Positions 8,337 through 16,961 are shown, numbered from the stretch's first letter. The stretch is DNA of 64,000 nucleotides from Variovorax sp. HW608 (GCF_900090195.1 NZ_LT607803.1:4738229-4802228), one strand, 5' to 3'. Numbers and translations are program-made. Notes: generated from the sequence alone by a model not told the origin.

Positions 8337-8510
8337 TTAGGCTGCGTGGGCCTTGGTGGACTTCTTGTGCGACACCTTGTGCGACGACTTGTGCTTGGAC
8401 GGGGTCTTGGCAGCCGGCGCAGCGGTGGGTTCGGCAGGCGCCTGGGCGAAGGAAGAACCGGCGGCGAGTGCGAAACCTGCGGCGACAAGAGCGATGAGAG
8501 TGCGTTTCAT
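8337..8510 (-). CDS. small secreted Lys/His/Ala-rich protein
   Basis: A 57-residue protein with a clear signal peptide (MKRTLIALVAAGFALAAGSS, cleavage after A-Q-A near residue 23-25) and a basic mature part of about 33 residues made almost only of A, P, K, S, T and H (K-H-K-S-S-H-K-V-S-H-K-K). It recalls acid-shock or periplasmic chaperone-like peptides, but no family can be assigned. A strong terminator follows, supporting a real gene. The SD site is weak. Confidence 0.7.
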   Translation of the reverse strand: MKRTLIALVAAGFALAAGSSFAQAPAEPTAAPAAKTPSKHKSSHKVSHKKSTKAHAA

Positions 8511-8625
8511 GAGAGATCGGTTTTGTGACGGTTTTTGAAAATGGCCAGCTCGAACGAATTCCGGACTGGTCAAAGCACTCAACGCGCGACATCGACGCCG
8601 GATGACACGTTGCAGAATCTCTCGC

Positions 8626-9237
8626 ATGAAATCTAAAAGTCTGATCGCGGTTGTTTTGGCGCTGCTCCTGGGCCTCGCGGCCTATTGGTACTGGTCGCCC
8701 TTTCTCGCGGTGCGGCAGCTTCAGACGGCGGCGCGCAACGGCGACGCGGAGGAATTCAACCGGCACGTGGATTACCCGAAGGTGCGCGAGAGCCTCAAGG
8801 ACCAGTTTTCCGCGCTGGTCGCGCAGAAGCTCGGCACGCCGCAGGATGCGGGCAATCCGCTTGCGGCGCTCGGCAGCATGATCGGACTCGGACTGGTCAA
8901 CCAGCTCGTGGACGTGATGGTGCAGCCGGAAACGGTCATGGCCGCGATGACCCACGGCAGGCTGGCCCAGCCCGCGCCCGCGCTGGCGCCAGCGCCCGCA
9001 CCGGGCAGGGCGGCAGCGGAGAATTCCGCTGCGCCGCCCGAAGCCGCGCCGGCGGACGGCAAGCCCCGCTGGGTCATCGACCGGCAAGGCGCCAGCCGCA
9101 TGACGGCCTTCGCGATCGACCCGGCGAAGCCCGACGCGCCCAATTCGGAGCGCCTCGGCCTGGTGTTCGAGCGCAGCGGCTTCGTTGACTGGAAGCTGAC
9201 TGAAATCCGGATGCCGGCATCGGCATTCAGGAAGTAG
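8626..9237 (+). CDS. DUF2939 protein, membrane-anchored
   Basis: A 203-residue protein with an N-terminal signal anchor (about residues 5-24) followed by the DUF2939 hallmark W-S-P-F-L-A-V-R-Q-L-Q and R-V-D-Y-P-like region (here H-V-D-Y-P-K-V-R-E-S-L-K). The central section (about 110-145) is Pro/Ala-rich. The fold is unknown but the domain is exported. The AsmA gene begins 16 bases downstream, suggesting a shared transcript and an envelope role. Confidence 0.78.
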   Translation: MKSKSLIAVVLALLLGLAAYWYWSPFLAVRQLQTAARNGDAEEFNRHVDYPKVRESLKDQFSALVAQKLGTPQDAGNPLAALGSMIGLGLVNQLVDVMVQPETVMAAMTHGRLAQPAPALAPAPAPGRAAAENSAAPPEAAPADGKPRWVIDRQGASRMTAFAIDPAKPDAPNSERLGLVFERSGFVDWKLTEIRMPASAFRK

Positions 9238-9253
9238 CGGGTCCTGCGACGCC

Positions 9254-11302
9254 ATGGCCGACACCGCCGGCACCCCGGTCCCGAAACGCAGACCGCGCGG
9301 CTGGCGCATCGCCGGCATCGTGCTGGCGGTCATCGTGCTGCTGTTGCTGGCCGCGGCCATCGGGCTGCGCATGGCCTTTCCGCCGGCGCGCATCGCCGCG
9401 CTGCTGGCACAGCAGGTCACGGCCGCGACAGGTCGTGCGTTCCGCATCGAAGGCGACCTGTCGATCCGCCTGCTGCCGACGATCGCGGTCCGCGCCGACG
9501 ACGTCGCGCTGGCCAATGCCGAGTGGGGTTCGCGGCCGGACATGTTCCGCTTCCGGCGCGCGGCCTTCGATGTGTCGCTCCGGGATCTGCTCGACCGCAG
9601 GATCCGCATCCTCAGCATCGAGGTGGATGGCGCCGACGTGCTGCTCGAAACGGATGGCGCCGGGCGCTACAACTGGCAGATGGCGCCGCGTGAGCCGTCG
9701 ACCGGCAAGACGGAAGCGCCGCCGCTCGCGCTGGACCGCCTCCTGCTCTCGCAGGTGCACATCAGCTATCGCAATGCGGGCCAGGGGACGTCGCGCGACG
9801 TCGATATCGAATCGCTCGACCTCCAGGGGCAGGGCGACCGCGACCGCTTGAGCGCCGCCTTCAAGATCGGGCCGCAGCGGTGGACGGTGGAAGGCGACGT
9901 CGGCCGGCCGGCAACCCTTCTGTCCGGCGCGGACGAATGGCCTTTCAACCTGCGCCTGGCGACCGGCGGTGCGCTCGTGACCGCGCGCGGCGGCCTGGGC
10001 GTCGGCCCGCGCACCGGAACGCTGTCGGCCAGTCTGACGGTTCGCGCCGACAACGCACAGGCGCTGTCGCAGGTGTCGAAGGCTGCGGCCGTGCTGCCGA
10101 TGCCGGTCGAGGCCAGCGTGGATCTGCAGCGCAACCGGGACGAGTGGCGCTTCGATGCGCTGACGCTGTCGCTGGCGGGACAGTCGCTTCACGGGCGGGT
10201 CACGTGGATGGCCACCCGGCCGACCCCGAGCCTGGACGCGGAGCTTTCGGGCGCGGAGATCGACCTCGGCAAATGGGGTGTAGGGCGATCTGCCAGCAAG
10301 CCGGCTGCGGCCGGTTCCGGACCGCACAAGCCGGTCTTCGGCGACGTGCCGCTCTTCACGATCGAATCGTTGCCGGAGTTTTCGCTCCGGGTCGCGCTCG
10401 GCGTCGATCGCCTGACGGTGCCGGGGCTGCCGCTGCTGTCGGGCGTGAAGGCGCGCGCGGTGTCCGACAAGGGGCATTTGACGATCGAGCCGATCTCGTT
10501 CGGCGCTGCCGGAGGCGAGGTCAAGGGCAGCTTGGCGATCGCGCTCGGCAAGGGCGCGGCGCCCCGCACCGAAGTGCAGCTCACGGCACGCTCGCTGTCG
10601 GTCGATGCGCTCGATGGAATGTGGGGCGGCGGCAAGCAGTTCAAGGGCGGCCGCGCGAACCTCGCGGCCAAGCTGTCGATGACCGGGCGAACGCCGCGCA
10701 GCCTCGCCGCCTCGTCGAACGGCGACGTGCAGTTCTCGGTGCGCGACGTGGCGTTGGCCGGCCGGGCCGCGACGCTCGATCGCGGCATCGTCGCGCGGCT
10801 GCTCGATGTGCTGCTGCCCAAGCAGGCTTCGCACGAAGACCTCGTGGTGCAGTGCGCGGTGGCGCGGCTGCCGCTGCGTAACGGCGTGGCGCCGATCGAC
10901 CGCTCGATCGCGATGGAAACGCGCCAGATCGCGGTCGCTGCGATCGGGCAGATCGATCTGGCGAAGCAGACGATCGAGCTCGAATTCCGGCCGCGGGTGA
11001 AGAAGGGGCTCGATCTGAATCCGGGCAGCCTCGTTCAGCTCATGCTGCTGAAGGGCCCGCTGGAGAGTCCCGAGCTGAGCATCGACCCCAAAGGCACCGT
11101 GCGCCAGGCCGCGACCTACGGCGTGGCGGCGGCAACCGGCGGCCTGTCGCTGCTCGCGCCGACGCTGCTCGGCGACGCCGGCGTCGCCAAGGATTGCGGA
11201 CTGGAGGCCGGCGCCGCGAAAGGCGGCGGCAAGGCGCAAGCGCAGCCGGCGGACGGCGGGCGCAAGTTCAAGCTCTTGCGGCCGTTCGAGTCGTTGCGCT
11301 GA
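9254..11302 (+). CDS. AsmA-family envelope protein
   Basis: A 682-residue inner-membrane-anchored protein: basic N-terminus, one membrane helix (about 19-40), then a long beta-rich repeating-groove-type region and the C-terminal AsmA_2 domain ending near residue 640. AsmA-like proteins (AsmA, TamB, YhdP family) act in phospholipid transport or outer-membrane homeostasis. It follows the DUF2939 gene after 16 bases and converges with the GntR gene immediately downstream (stop 11302, next gene 11303). Confidence 0.85.
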   Translation: MADTAGTPVPKRRPRGWRIAGIVLAVIVLLLLAAAIGLRMAFPPARIAALLAQQVTAATGRAFRIEGDLSIRLLPTIAVRADDVALANAEWGSRPDMFRFRRAAFDVSLRDLLDRRIRILSIEVDGADVLLETDGAGRYNWQMAPREPSTGKTEAPPLALDRLLLSQVHISYRNAGQGTSRDVDIESLDLQGQGDRDRLSAAFKIGPQRWTVEGDVGRPATLLSGADEWPFNLRLATGGALVTARGGLGVGPRTGTLSASLTVRADNAQALSQVSKAAAVLPMPVEASVDLQRNRDEWRFDALTLSLAGQSLHGRVTWMATRPTPSLDAELSGAEIDLGKWGVGRSASKPAAAGSGPHKPVFGDVPLFTIESLPEFSLRVALGVDRLTVPGLPLLSGVKARAVSDKGHLTIEPISFGAAGGEVKGSLAIALGKGAAPRTEVQLTARSLSVDALDGMWGGGKQFKGGRANLAAKLSMTGRTPRSLAASSNGDVQFSVRDVALAGRAATLDRGIVARLLDVLLPKQASHEDLVVQCAVARLPLRNGVAPIDRSIAMETRQIAVAAIGQIDLAKQTIELEFRPRVKKGLDLNPGSLVQLMLLKGPLESPELSIDPKGTVRQAATYGVAAATGGLSLLAPTLLGDAGVAKDCGLEAGAAKGGGKAQAQPADGGRKFKLLRPFESLR

Positions 11303-12037
11303 TCAGGCCAGCAGTGCCTTGACCAGATCGAGCTGCCGGTCCGGCACGCCGCTGGTCAACTGCAGATTCGCTTCGATCCGCCTCAGGTGCTCGGTCATGC
11401 TCGCGACGGCCGCTTCGACGTTTCCGCTCTTGCACAGGCGCAGGAAATCGGCATGTTCGTCCGAAGAGCAGTGCGGGTCGTTCGACGAGTGATAGAGCAT
11501 CGCGATCAGCGAGCTTCGCGCCACCAGTTCGCGCACCAGTTCGGCCAGCGTCCGGTTGCCGGTAGTTTCGGCCAGGGCGACATGGAAGTCGCCCAGGAGC
11601 TTTTCGCGCACCGTGCCGGTGGTCGTGGTGGACCGCAGCGTGGAGCGCTCGAACTGGATGTGCTGTTCCAGCGCCAGGTAGTCGGCCGGCTTCGCCTGCG
11701 CGACGAACAGTCGGACCACCTCGCTCTCGAGGATGCGCCGCACGCCGAACACCTCGCGCGCTTCCTGCACGCTGGGCTTGCTCACGAAGGCGCCCTTGTC
11801 GGGAATGATCTCGATCAGCTTGTCCTTCGACAGCGTCAGGAGCGCGGCGCGGATCTTCGTGCGGCTCACGGCATAGACGCGGCCCAGCGCTTCTTCGCGC
11901 AGCCAGGTGCCGGGCGGCAGGCGTTTTTCGACGATGGCGGTGGCGATGTCCTGCGCGATGCCTTCGATGGTCGCGCCCTTGTCGGGCATGGCGGTGTTGT
12001 CGGTGGTGGGCGAGGACGTCTTCGGTGCGCGGGGCAT
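11303..12037 (-). CDS. GntR-family regulator with FCD domain
   Basis: About 244 residues: N-terminal winged helix (about 20-85, with Y-A-V-S-R-T-K-I-R-A-A-L as recognition helix) and a C-terminal all-helical FCD ligand domain carrying the metal-binding D-F-H and H-L-R-R-I-E residues. ATG 12037 is taken as start; an in-frame ATG at 12070, directly after the stop of an upstream open repeat, is possible. It follows the racemase and NCS1 permease genes on the same strand and is a paralogue of the regulator at 19694-20359. It is a likely regulator of allantoin or urate genes. Confidence 0.83.
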   Translation of the reverse strand: MPRAPKTSSPTTDNTAMPDKGATIEGIAQDIATAIVEKRLPPGTWLREEALGRVYAVSRTKIRAALLTLSKDKLIEIIPDKGAFVSKPSVQEAREVFGVRRILESEVVRLFVAQAKPADYLALEQHIQFERSTLRSTTTTGTVREKLLGDFHVALAETTGNRTLAELVRELVARSSLIAMLYHSSNDPHCSSDEHADFLRLCKSGNVEAAVASMTEHLRRIEANLQLTSGVPDRQLDLVKALLA

Positions 12038-12071
12038 CCCGCGATTGTGGACGACCCGCACCGCGCGCATT

Positions 12072-12245
12072 TCAGTTTTCCGCGGCGCGGCAAGCCACCT
12101 GCATGGCATGAAGCATTCCGGCCCGCGCCGCGGGGCCCGTTCGGGGAATCCCGCGGAACCGGCTTTGCCGGGCCGCCGGGATTGCCCCCGGAGAGGGGGT
12201 GGAGAGCGACACGAAGTGCGCGAGCCTGGGGGTGAGCTTCATTTC
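12072..12245 (-). repeat. intergenic repeat family A, copy 1 (open reading)
   Basis: Between the racemase stop and the GntR gene lies a GC-rich element (core about 12144-12243) nearly identical, in opposite orientation, to 53187-53270 and more diverged at 47640-47718. Its hallmark on the plus strand is GGAACCGGCTTTGCCGG followed by CCCCCGG. Read on the minus strand it opens with ATG at 12239 (one base after the racemase TGA) and stays open to TGA at 12072-12074, one base before the alternative ATG of the GntR gene. Confidence 0.75.
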
Positions 12246-13008
12246 AGGCCGCGCGCTTGAGGGACGGCGGCTCCGATGCAAGGGTGAAGTCCTGAAGCAG
12301 CCCGGTCATCGGCTTGGGCAGCGGGCGCGCGAGCTCGCCGCGCTTGCTGGTCGCAAGGCGCAGGCTGACCAGCGATTCGATCAATTGCGTGCCGGCCGCC
12401 ACGCCGTCGATCACCGGCACGCCGAGCACCTGCCCGATGTGCTGGCAGAAATCGGCCATGCCGGCGCAGCCGAGCACGATGACGTCGGAGCCGTCTTCGT
12501 CGAGCGCGCGGCGGCATTCGTCGATGATGAGCTCGCGTGCGCGCGAGCCGGGCGCTTCGAGCTCGAGCACCGGGATCTCGCAGGCGCGCACGTTGGCGCA
12601 GAAGCGCTTCATGCCGTAGGCCTCGGCGAGATGCCATGCCTGCCCGACCGTGCGGCCCAGCGTGGTCACCACGCTGAAGCTGCTGCCCACGAGGCTCGCC
12701 ATGTGCATGGCGGCTTCGGCGATGCCGACCACGGGCCCGTGCGCGAGTTCCCGCGCGGCCTTGAGGCCCGGGTCGCCGAAACAGGCGATCACGTAGCCGT
12801 CGATGCCTTCGCGCTCGCCGGCGGCGATCTCCTGCAGCAATCCCGGTACGGCGAGCGCCTCGTCGTAGTGGCTCTCGATCGAGGCCGGGCCCATCGAGGG
12901 GCTCACGGCGACGATCTCCGTGCCGGGTCGCGCGACCGATCGGGCGCAGGCGCCGATCTTCTCGGTCATGCTCCAGGTCGTGTTGGGATTGATGATCTTG
13001 ATGCGCAT
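12244..13008 (-). CDS. hpxA: allantoin/hydantoin racemase (Asp/Glu racemase superfamily)
   Basis: A 254-residue cofactor-independent racemase. The two catalytic cysteines are seen in V-I-A-C76-F-G-D-P and V-L-G-C181-A-G-M-A-D, and N-P-N-T near the N-terminus is typical of HyuE/HpxA. The family interconverts enantiomers of hydantoins or allantoin, so that the stereospecific allantoinase can use both. The context (allantoinase, NCS1 permease) favours allantoin; a hydantoin racemase cannot be excluded. It lies 49 bases after the permease gene on the same strand. Confidence 0.8.
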   Translation of the reverse strand: MRIKIINPNTTWSMTEKIGACARSVARPGTEIVAVSPSMGPASIESHYDEALAVPGLLQEIAAGEREGIDGYVIACFGDPGLKAARELAHGPVVGIAEAAMHMASLVGSSFSVVTTLGRTVGQAWHLAEAYGMKRFCANVRACEIPVLELEAPGSRARELIIDECRRALDEDGSDVIVLGCAGMADFCQHIGQVLGVPVIDGVAAGTQLIESLVSLRLATSKRGELARPLPKPMTGLLQDFTLASEPPSLKRAA

Positions 13009-13057
13009 GGGAAAGGCGGAACGGGGTCCGTGGAGTCGGTGAGTGGGAAGCACGGGC

Positions 13058-14548
13058 TCAGCGCTTGAGTGCGTTGAGGGCCACGTAGAAGACGAAGGCG
13101 AGGCCGGTGCCCATGAACCACGCATAGTTCGCGGCGCCGTGCAGGTTGGGAATGAGCACGCACATCACCGGGATCAGCGCGGCGGGGACCAGCGCGAAGA
13201 TCGCGCGGCGGTTGTAGCCGTTGGTGTACCAGTAGTCGCCCTTGGGGCTGAGCGTATAGAGCGCATCGACGTTCACGCGCTGCCTGCTCACCACGTAGAA
13301 GTCGGCGATCAGGATGCCGAACAGCGGGCCGATGAAGGAACCGAGGATGTCGAGCGTGTAGTGGATCACCTCGGGGTTGTTGTAGAGGTTCCACGGCGTG
13401 ATGAACACGGAGCCGACCGCGGCGATCATGCCGCCGGTGCGCCAGCTGATCTTCTGCGGCGCGACGTTCGAGAAGTCGAAGGCCGGCGAGACGAAGTTCG
13501 CGACGATGTTGATGCCGACGGTGGCGATCATGAAGGTCAGCGCGCCGATCACGACGGCGGTGGTGCTGTCGATGCGGGCCACGGTATGGACCGGGTCGGT
13601 GATGAGCTCGCCGAACACCGGCAGCGTGGCGGCCGAGGTGACCACCGACAGCAGCGAGAAGAACAGGAAGTTCACCGGCAGGCCCCAGAAGTTGCCCTTC
13701 TTCACCGCGTCGAAGCTCTTGCCGTAGCGCGAGAAGTCGCCGAAGTTGAGCATCGGGCCGCTGAAGTAGCTGACCACCAGCGCGATCGCGCTGAGCATCA
13801 CCGGCAGGGCATCCCAGCCACTGAATTTCAGGCCGCCGAGCCGCATGTCGATGTTGTTCCAGCCGGCCTTCCAGACCAGCCAGCCGCACAGCATCATCAT
13901 CACGACGTAGACGGCCGGGCCGGCCCAGTCGATGAAGCGGCGGATCGCTTCCATGCCGTGCCAGAACACGAAGGCCTGCATGACCCACATCGTCATGAAG
14001 GCGACCCAGCCCAGCGCCGAGAGGCCGACGAAGCCGTGCTGCTGCACGTCCGCATAGGGCGCGAGTCCGGGGAAGAAGTGCAGCGCGAGCAGCATGAAGG
14101 CGCCGGAGGCGAGGTAGGTCTGGATGCCGTACCACGCGACCGCGATCAAGCCGCGGATCACCGCCGGGATGTTCGCGCCGAGCACGCCGAAGGACGCGCG
14201 GCAGATCACCGGGTAGGGCGTGCTCGTCACCTGGCTCGGCTTGGCGACGAGGTTGCAGAAGAACTGCACGATGCAGATGCCGACCAGCAGCGACACCAGC
14301 ACCTGCCAGCTCGACAGCCCGAGCGCGAACAGGCTGCCGGCCGTGATGTAGCCGCCGACGCTGTGCACGTCGGACATCCAGAAGGCAAAGATGTTGTACT
14401 GGCCCCAGGTCTGCTGCTTCAGCGGGGCGAGGTCTTCGTTGGTCAGGCGCGGGTCATAGCCCGGCTTGATCCGTGCATGGGATTCCGGCTGCGGCGTAGC
14501 GGTCGGCACCGGCATCTCGATGCCGACAGATGGGATGGCTGTGTTCAC
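13058..14548 (-). CDS. NCS1-family nucleobase/allantoin:cation symporter
   Basis: A 496-residue 12-TM transporter of the NCS1 family (hydantoin, allantoin, uracil, cytosine permeases). The N-terminal tail N-E-D-L-A-P and the W-G-Q-Y-N-I-F-A-F-W-M-S-D-V-H-S first helix are characteristic. GTG 14548 is chosen because AGGAGA stands seven to eight bases upstream; the preceding in-frame codons are not family-like. It is cotranscribed with the racemase. A 40-bp dyad with the TGTATACA core lies 55-95 bases upstream. Allantoin is the likely substrate by context. Confidence 0.85.
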   Translation of the reverse strand: MNTAIPSVGIEMPVPTATPQPESHARIKPGYDPRLTNEDLAPLKQQTWGQYNIFAFWMSDVHSVGGYITAGSLFALGLSSWQVLVSLLVGICIVQFFCNLVAKPSQVTSTPYPVICRASFGVLGANIPAVIRGLIAVAWYGIQTYLASGAFMLLALHFFPGLAPYADVQQHGFVGLSALGWVAFMTMWVMQAFVFWHGMEAIRRFIDWAGPAVYVVMMMLCGWLVWKAGWNNIDMRLGGLKFSGWDALPVMLSAIALVVSYFSGPMLNFGDFSRYGKSFDAVKKGNFWGLPVNFLFFSLLSVVTSAATLPVFGELITDPVHTVARIDSTTAVVIGALTFMIATVGINIVANFVSPAFDFSNVAPQKISWRTGGMIAAVGSVFITPWNLYNNPEVIHYTLDILGSFIGPLFGILIADFYVVSRQRVNVDALYTLSPKGDYWYTNGYNRRAIFALVPAALIPVMCVLIPNLHGAANYAWFMGTGLAFVFYVALNALKR

Positions 14549-14602
14549 GGGTTGTCTCCTCGTGGCGGGTGGCGGATCTCCGAACATCGGGTTCGGTTCG
14601 TG

Positions 14603-14642
14603 GTTTGCACCCTATATTTGTATACAAAAAATGGGTGCAAAC
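14603..14642. promoter_or_regulatory. 40-bp dyad centred on TGTATACA upstream of the NCS1 permease
   Basis: The arms GTTTGCACCC (14603-14612) and GGGTGCAAAC (14633-14642) are perfect inverted repeats and share their centre with the inner palindrome TTTGTATACAAA (14617-14628). Of 20 symmetric pairs, 17 match. This is the most extended of the four TGTATACA sites and may bind two regulator dimers or two different regulators. Confidence 0.65.
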
Positions 14643-14821
14643 AAGCGCCACATGGTGTCCGGAGATCCGTATTTACCCTTGCTGCCAATGGCGGCGAGGG
14701 CTGGCAGGCTCGGAGTTGCGGGAAAAAGGCGGCGCGCGAGGGGTGGATGGCCGAAATTCGTGAATTTGTTCCGGTCTGCGAAGACGTAAGAAGAAAGTTA
14801 AACGAGGCGGCTTGTAACCTA

Positions 14822-14849
14822 ATGTTTACATAGGCACAATGTATTACAT
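14822..14849. promoter_or_regulatory. two short palindromes at the start of the 105-residue gene
   Basis: ATGTTTACAT (14822-14831) and ATGTATTACAT (14839-14849) are similar inverted sequences spaced 17 bases apart. The second covers the proposed start codon. They may form an operator or part of the promoter; no regulator is assigned. Between 14549 and 14838 nothing else beyond the dyad at 14603 is recognised. Confidence 0.35.
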
Positions 14850-15156
14850 GGACGCACGAAACATCTCCAAACCGCAGTGGACGGGTGCCGGACTTCTCGC
14901 ACTCTTGCGCGCAAGCCTGCCGCCCTCGGACCGCGAGCGCGCCCTGGCGGCGCATGCGAATCTGCCCCCCGAGCGCCTCGACAGCGAGCAGATCGCCGAG
15001 GTGGCCAGCGCCTGGCGTGATCGCACTTCGTTTGGAGATCTCGGCGCCGAGTCCGTCGCGCAGGCCCTCGAGTCGGTGGCCCGGCGCCGCGCCGAAAGGC
15101 AGAATCGCATCCAGGCCATGGGCAGGCGCCTGACCGATCTGATGAGGCTGCCTTGA
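14839..15156 (+). CDS. hypothetical 105-residue protein
   Basis: A helical soluble protein with high-GC third codon positions like its neighbours. Segments such as L-P-P-S-D-R-E-R-A-L-A-A-H-A-N-L-P-P-E and A-V-A-Q-A-L-like helices (Q-A-L-E-S-V-A-R-R-R-A-E-R) suggest a small helical bundle with a basic C-terminus. No SD is visible before ATG 14839; the in-frame ATG at 14848 is an alternative. No family recognised. Confidence 0.55.
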   Translation: MYYMDARNISKPQWTGAGLLALLRASLPPSDRERALAAHANLPPERLDSEQIAEVASAWRDRTSFGDLGAESVAQALESVARRRAERQNRIQAMGRRLTDLMRLP

Positions 15157-15257
15157 GTCGCCTGCATGTCCGCCGCGTCGCGCGCCGCCTGGAGCGTATT
15201 CGCCGGACGCGGTGCCGGACCCCTTCGTTCCAGTTTGTCCAACCCACTCCCAACGCC

Positions 15258-15506
15258 ATGAAAACCCAGAGCGAAGCGATCAGCGAAGGCTACGACGTCG
15301 ATCTTTCCGGCCCCGGTCGGCCAATGGGCGCGCGGGGCAAGTATCCGAACTTCGAAGTCATCCCGCTCCTGACCGACATGGAAGCTGAACTGCTCAATAC
15401 CCTGGGCCTGATCCGCAAGCTGCTGACCGAAGGCACGCCGAGCAAGGATGCCCAGGACGGCGTGGTGCTCGCGATCGACGATCTCCTGTCCGTCGCCCGC
15501 GCCTGA
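15258..15506 (+). CDS. hypothetical 82-residue protein
   Basis: A small soluble protein; the first half is polar and rich in Gly, the second half contains two amphipathic helices (about 36-56 and 62-82) ending D-D-L-L-S-V-A-R-A. It is followed after 10 bases by another small gene on the same strand, so the two are likely cotranscribed. Codon usage is like that of neighbouring genes. No family recognised. Confidence 0.6.
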   Translation: MKTQSEAISEGYDVDLSGPGRPMGARGKYPNFEVIPLLTDMEAELLNTLGLIRKLLTEGTPSKDAQDGVVLAIDDLLSVARA

Positions 15507-15516
15507 GGAACCGAAC

Positions 15517-15711
15517 ATGAACACCTACCAGACCGCGAACCAGGCCGTCGGCGTTGCCCGCACCCTGAGCAAGAGTTCCGCCTGCACGATCGTCGTCTAC
15601 CAGGCGGGCGCCGGCAAATACGTCACGGCCCGCCCGACGGATGCCGTCAGCGGACTCGTCATCGGCGTCTATCGCAACGGCTATCTGCTGCCGAGCGGCC
15701 AGCGCGCCTAA
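15517..15711 (+). CDS. hypothetical 64-residue protein
   Basis: A small protein predicted to be mostly beta (T-I-V-V-Y-Q-A-G, K-Y-V-T-A-R-P, L-V-I-G-V-Y-R-N-G-Y) after an N-terminal helix. GAGGAA about 8 bases before ATG 15517 serves as SD and overlaps the end of the preceding small gene. Together with that gene it looks like a two-gene unit. Function unknown; no toxin or antitoxin motif is evident. Confidence 0.6.
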   Translation: MNTYQTANQAVGVARTLSKSSACTIVVYQAGAGKYVTARPTDAVSGLVIGVYRNGYLLPSGQRA

Positions 15712-15734
15712 AGCCGCCCGCCGCGCCCTGTCAA

Positions 15735-16961
15735 TCAGCCCAGGAGGTCGCTGAGCGTGCGCGCGATCACCTTGGTCGCGCGGCGCAGGTCTTCGAGCAC
15801 CAGGCGCTCGTCGTTGCGCTTGGCGTGGGACTCGAGCACCGTGCGCGGCCCGGCGCCGTAGATCACGCCCGGGATGCCCGCTTCGCCGTACAGACGAACG
15901 TCGGTGTAGAGCGGCGTGCCCATGGCCTTGATCGGTTCGTCGAAGATCGCCTGGCCGTGCTTCTGGATCGCGTCGACCAGCGGCTTGTTGCCCGGCAGCG
16001 GCTTCATCGAATTGGCCAGCAGCATGCGCCGGATCTCGACCGTGATGCCCGGCATCTGTGCCGCGCCATCGGCGATCACCTTGCGGATGTTCGCCTCGAC
16101 TTCGGCCGGGTTTTCCTCGGGGATCATGCGGCGGTCGAGCTTGAACACCACCTTGCCGGGCACCACGTTGGTGTTGGTCCCGCCCTCGATCAGGCCCACG
16201 TTGAGGTACGGGTGGGTGATGCCCTCGACCTTCGACGTGACTTCCTGATAGAGCCTGTTCTGCGCATACAGCGCATTGAGGATGTTGACCGCGCCCTGCA
16301 GGGCATCGACGCCGGTGGTCGGGATGGCGGCGTGGGCCATCTTGCCGTGCACCGTGACTTCCATCTGCAGGCAGCCGTTGTGCGCGGTGACCACCTCGTA
16401 GCTGAAGCCCGCGGCGATCATCAGGTCGGGCTGTGTCAGGCCGTTCTTGAGCAGCCAGCCCGGGCCGAGGATGCCGCCGAATTCCTCGTCGTAGGTGAAG
16501 TGCAGCTCGATGCTGCCCTGCGCGGGCTTGGCGACGGCTTCGAGCGCGCGCACTGCGAAGGTGAAGCTCGCGAAGTCGCTCTTGCTGACCGCGGCGGCGC
16601 GGCCGTAGAGGCGGCCGTCCTCGATCTCGCCGCCATAGGGGTCATGCGTCCAGCCTTCGCCGGGCGGCACCACGTCGCCGTGGGCGTTCAGCGCGACGGT
16701 TCTGCCGCCATTGCCGTACTTGCGGCGCACGATCAGGTTGGTGATGGATTCGAGGCCGTAGTCCTTCACTTCCTGCTCTGGCACGGCATGCTTTTCGGCC
16801 TCGAAGCCGAAGGCCTTGATCAGTTCCGCGGTGCGTTCCGCATGCGGGGCGTTGTTGCCGGGCGGCGTGTCGGTGGGCACGCGCACCATTTCCTGCAGGA
16901 AGCGCACTTCCTCGTCGAAGTGGGCATCGATCCAGGCGTCGAGCTTGTTGTAGTCGGTCAT
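15735..16961 (-). CDS. M20-family metallohydrolase (ArgE/DapE-like) in the ureide operon
   Basis: A 408-residue zinc amidohydrolase. Metal ligands appear in L-N-A-H-G-D-V-V and T-Y-D-E-E-F-G-G, with a dimerisation domain at about 180-300. It begins 5 bases after the stop of the UraD-allantoate amidohydrolase gene, so it belongs to that operon. Given that ureidoglycolate lyase and ureidoglycine aminotransferase genes are not seen here, it may act on a ureide such as ureidoglycolate or an N-carbamoyl intermediate; that is inference. A general dipeptidase or deacylase is the alternative. Confidence 0.8.
   Translation of the reverse strand: MTDYNKLDAWIDAHFDEEVRFLQEMVRVPTDTPPGNNAPHAERTAELIKAFGFEAEKHAVPEQEVKDYGLESITNLIVRRKYGNGGRTVALNAHGDVVPPGEGWTHDPYGGEIEDGRLYGRAAAVSKSDFASFTFAVRALEAVAKPAQGSIELHFTYDEEFGGILGPGWLLKNGLTQPDLMIAAGFSYEVVTAHNGCLQMEVTVHGKMAHAAIPTTGVDALQGAVNILNALYAQNRLYQEVTSKVEGITHPYLNVGLIEGGTNTNVVPGKVVFKLDRRMIPEENPAEVEANIRKVIADGAAQMPGITVEIRRMLLANSMKPLPGNKPLVDAIQKHGQAIFDEPIKAMGTPLYTDVRLYGEAGIPGVIYGAGPRTVLESHAKRNDERLVLEDLRRATKVIARTLSDLLG

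Noticed and set aside
14844..15524. A 226-codon minus-strand frame opposite the small genes
   Set aside because: It lacks a Shine-Dalgarno site and family; the plus-strand small genes have better spacing and start signals. Some doubt remains since neither side has recognised homologues.
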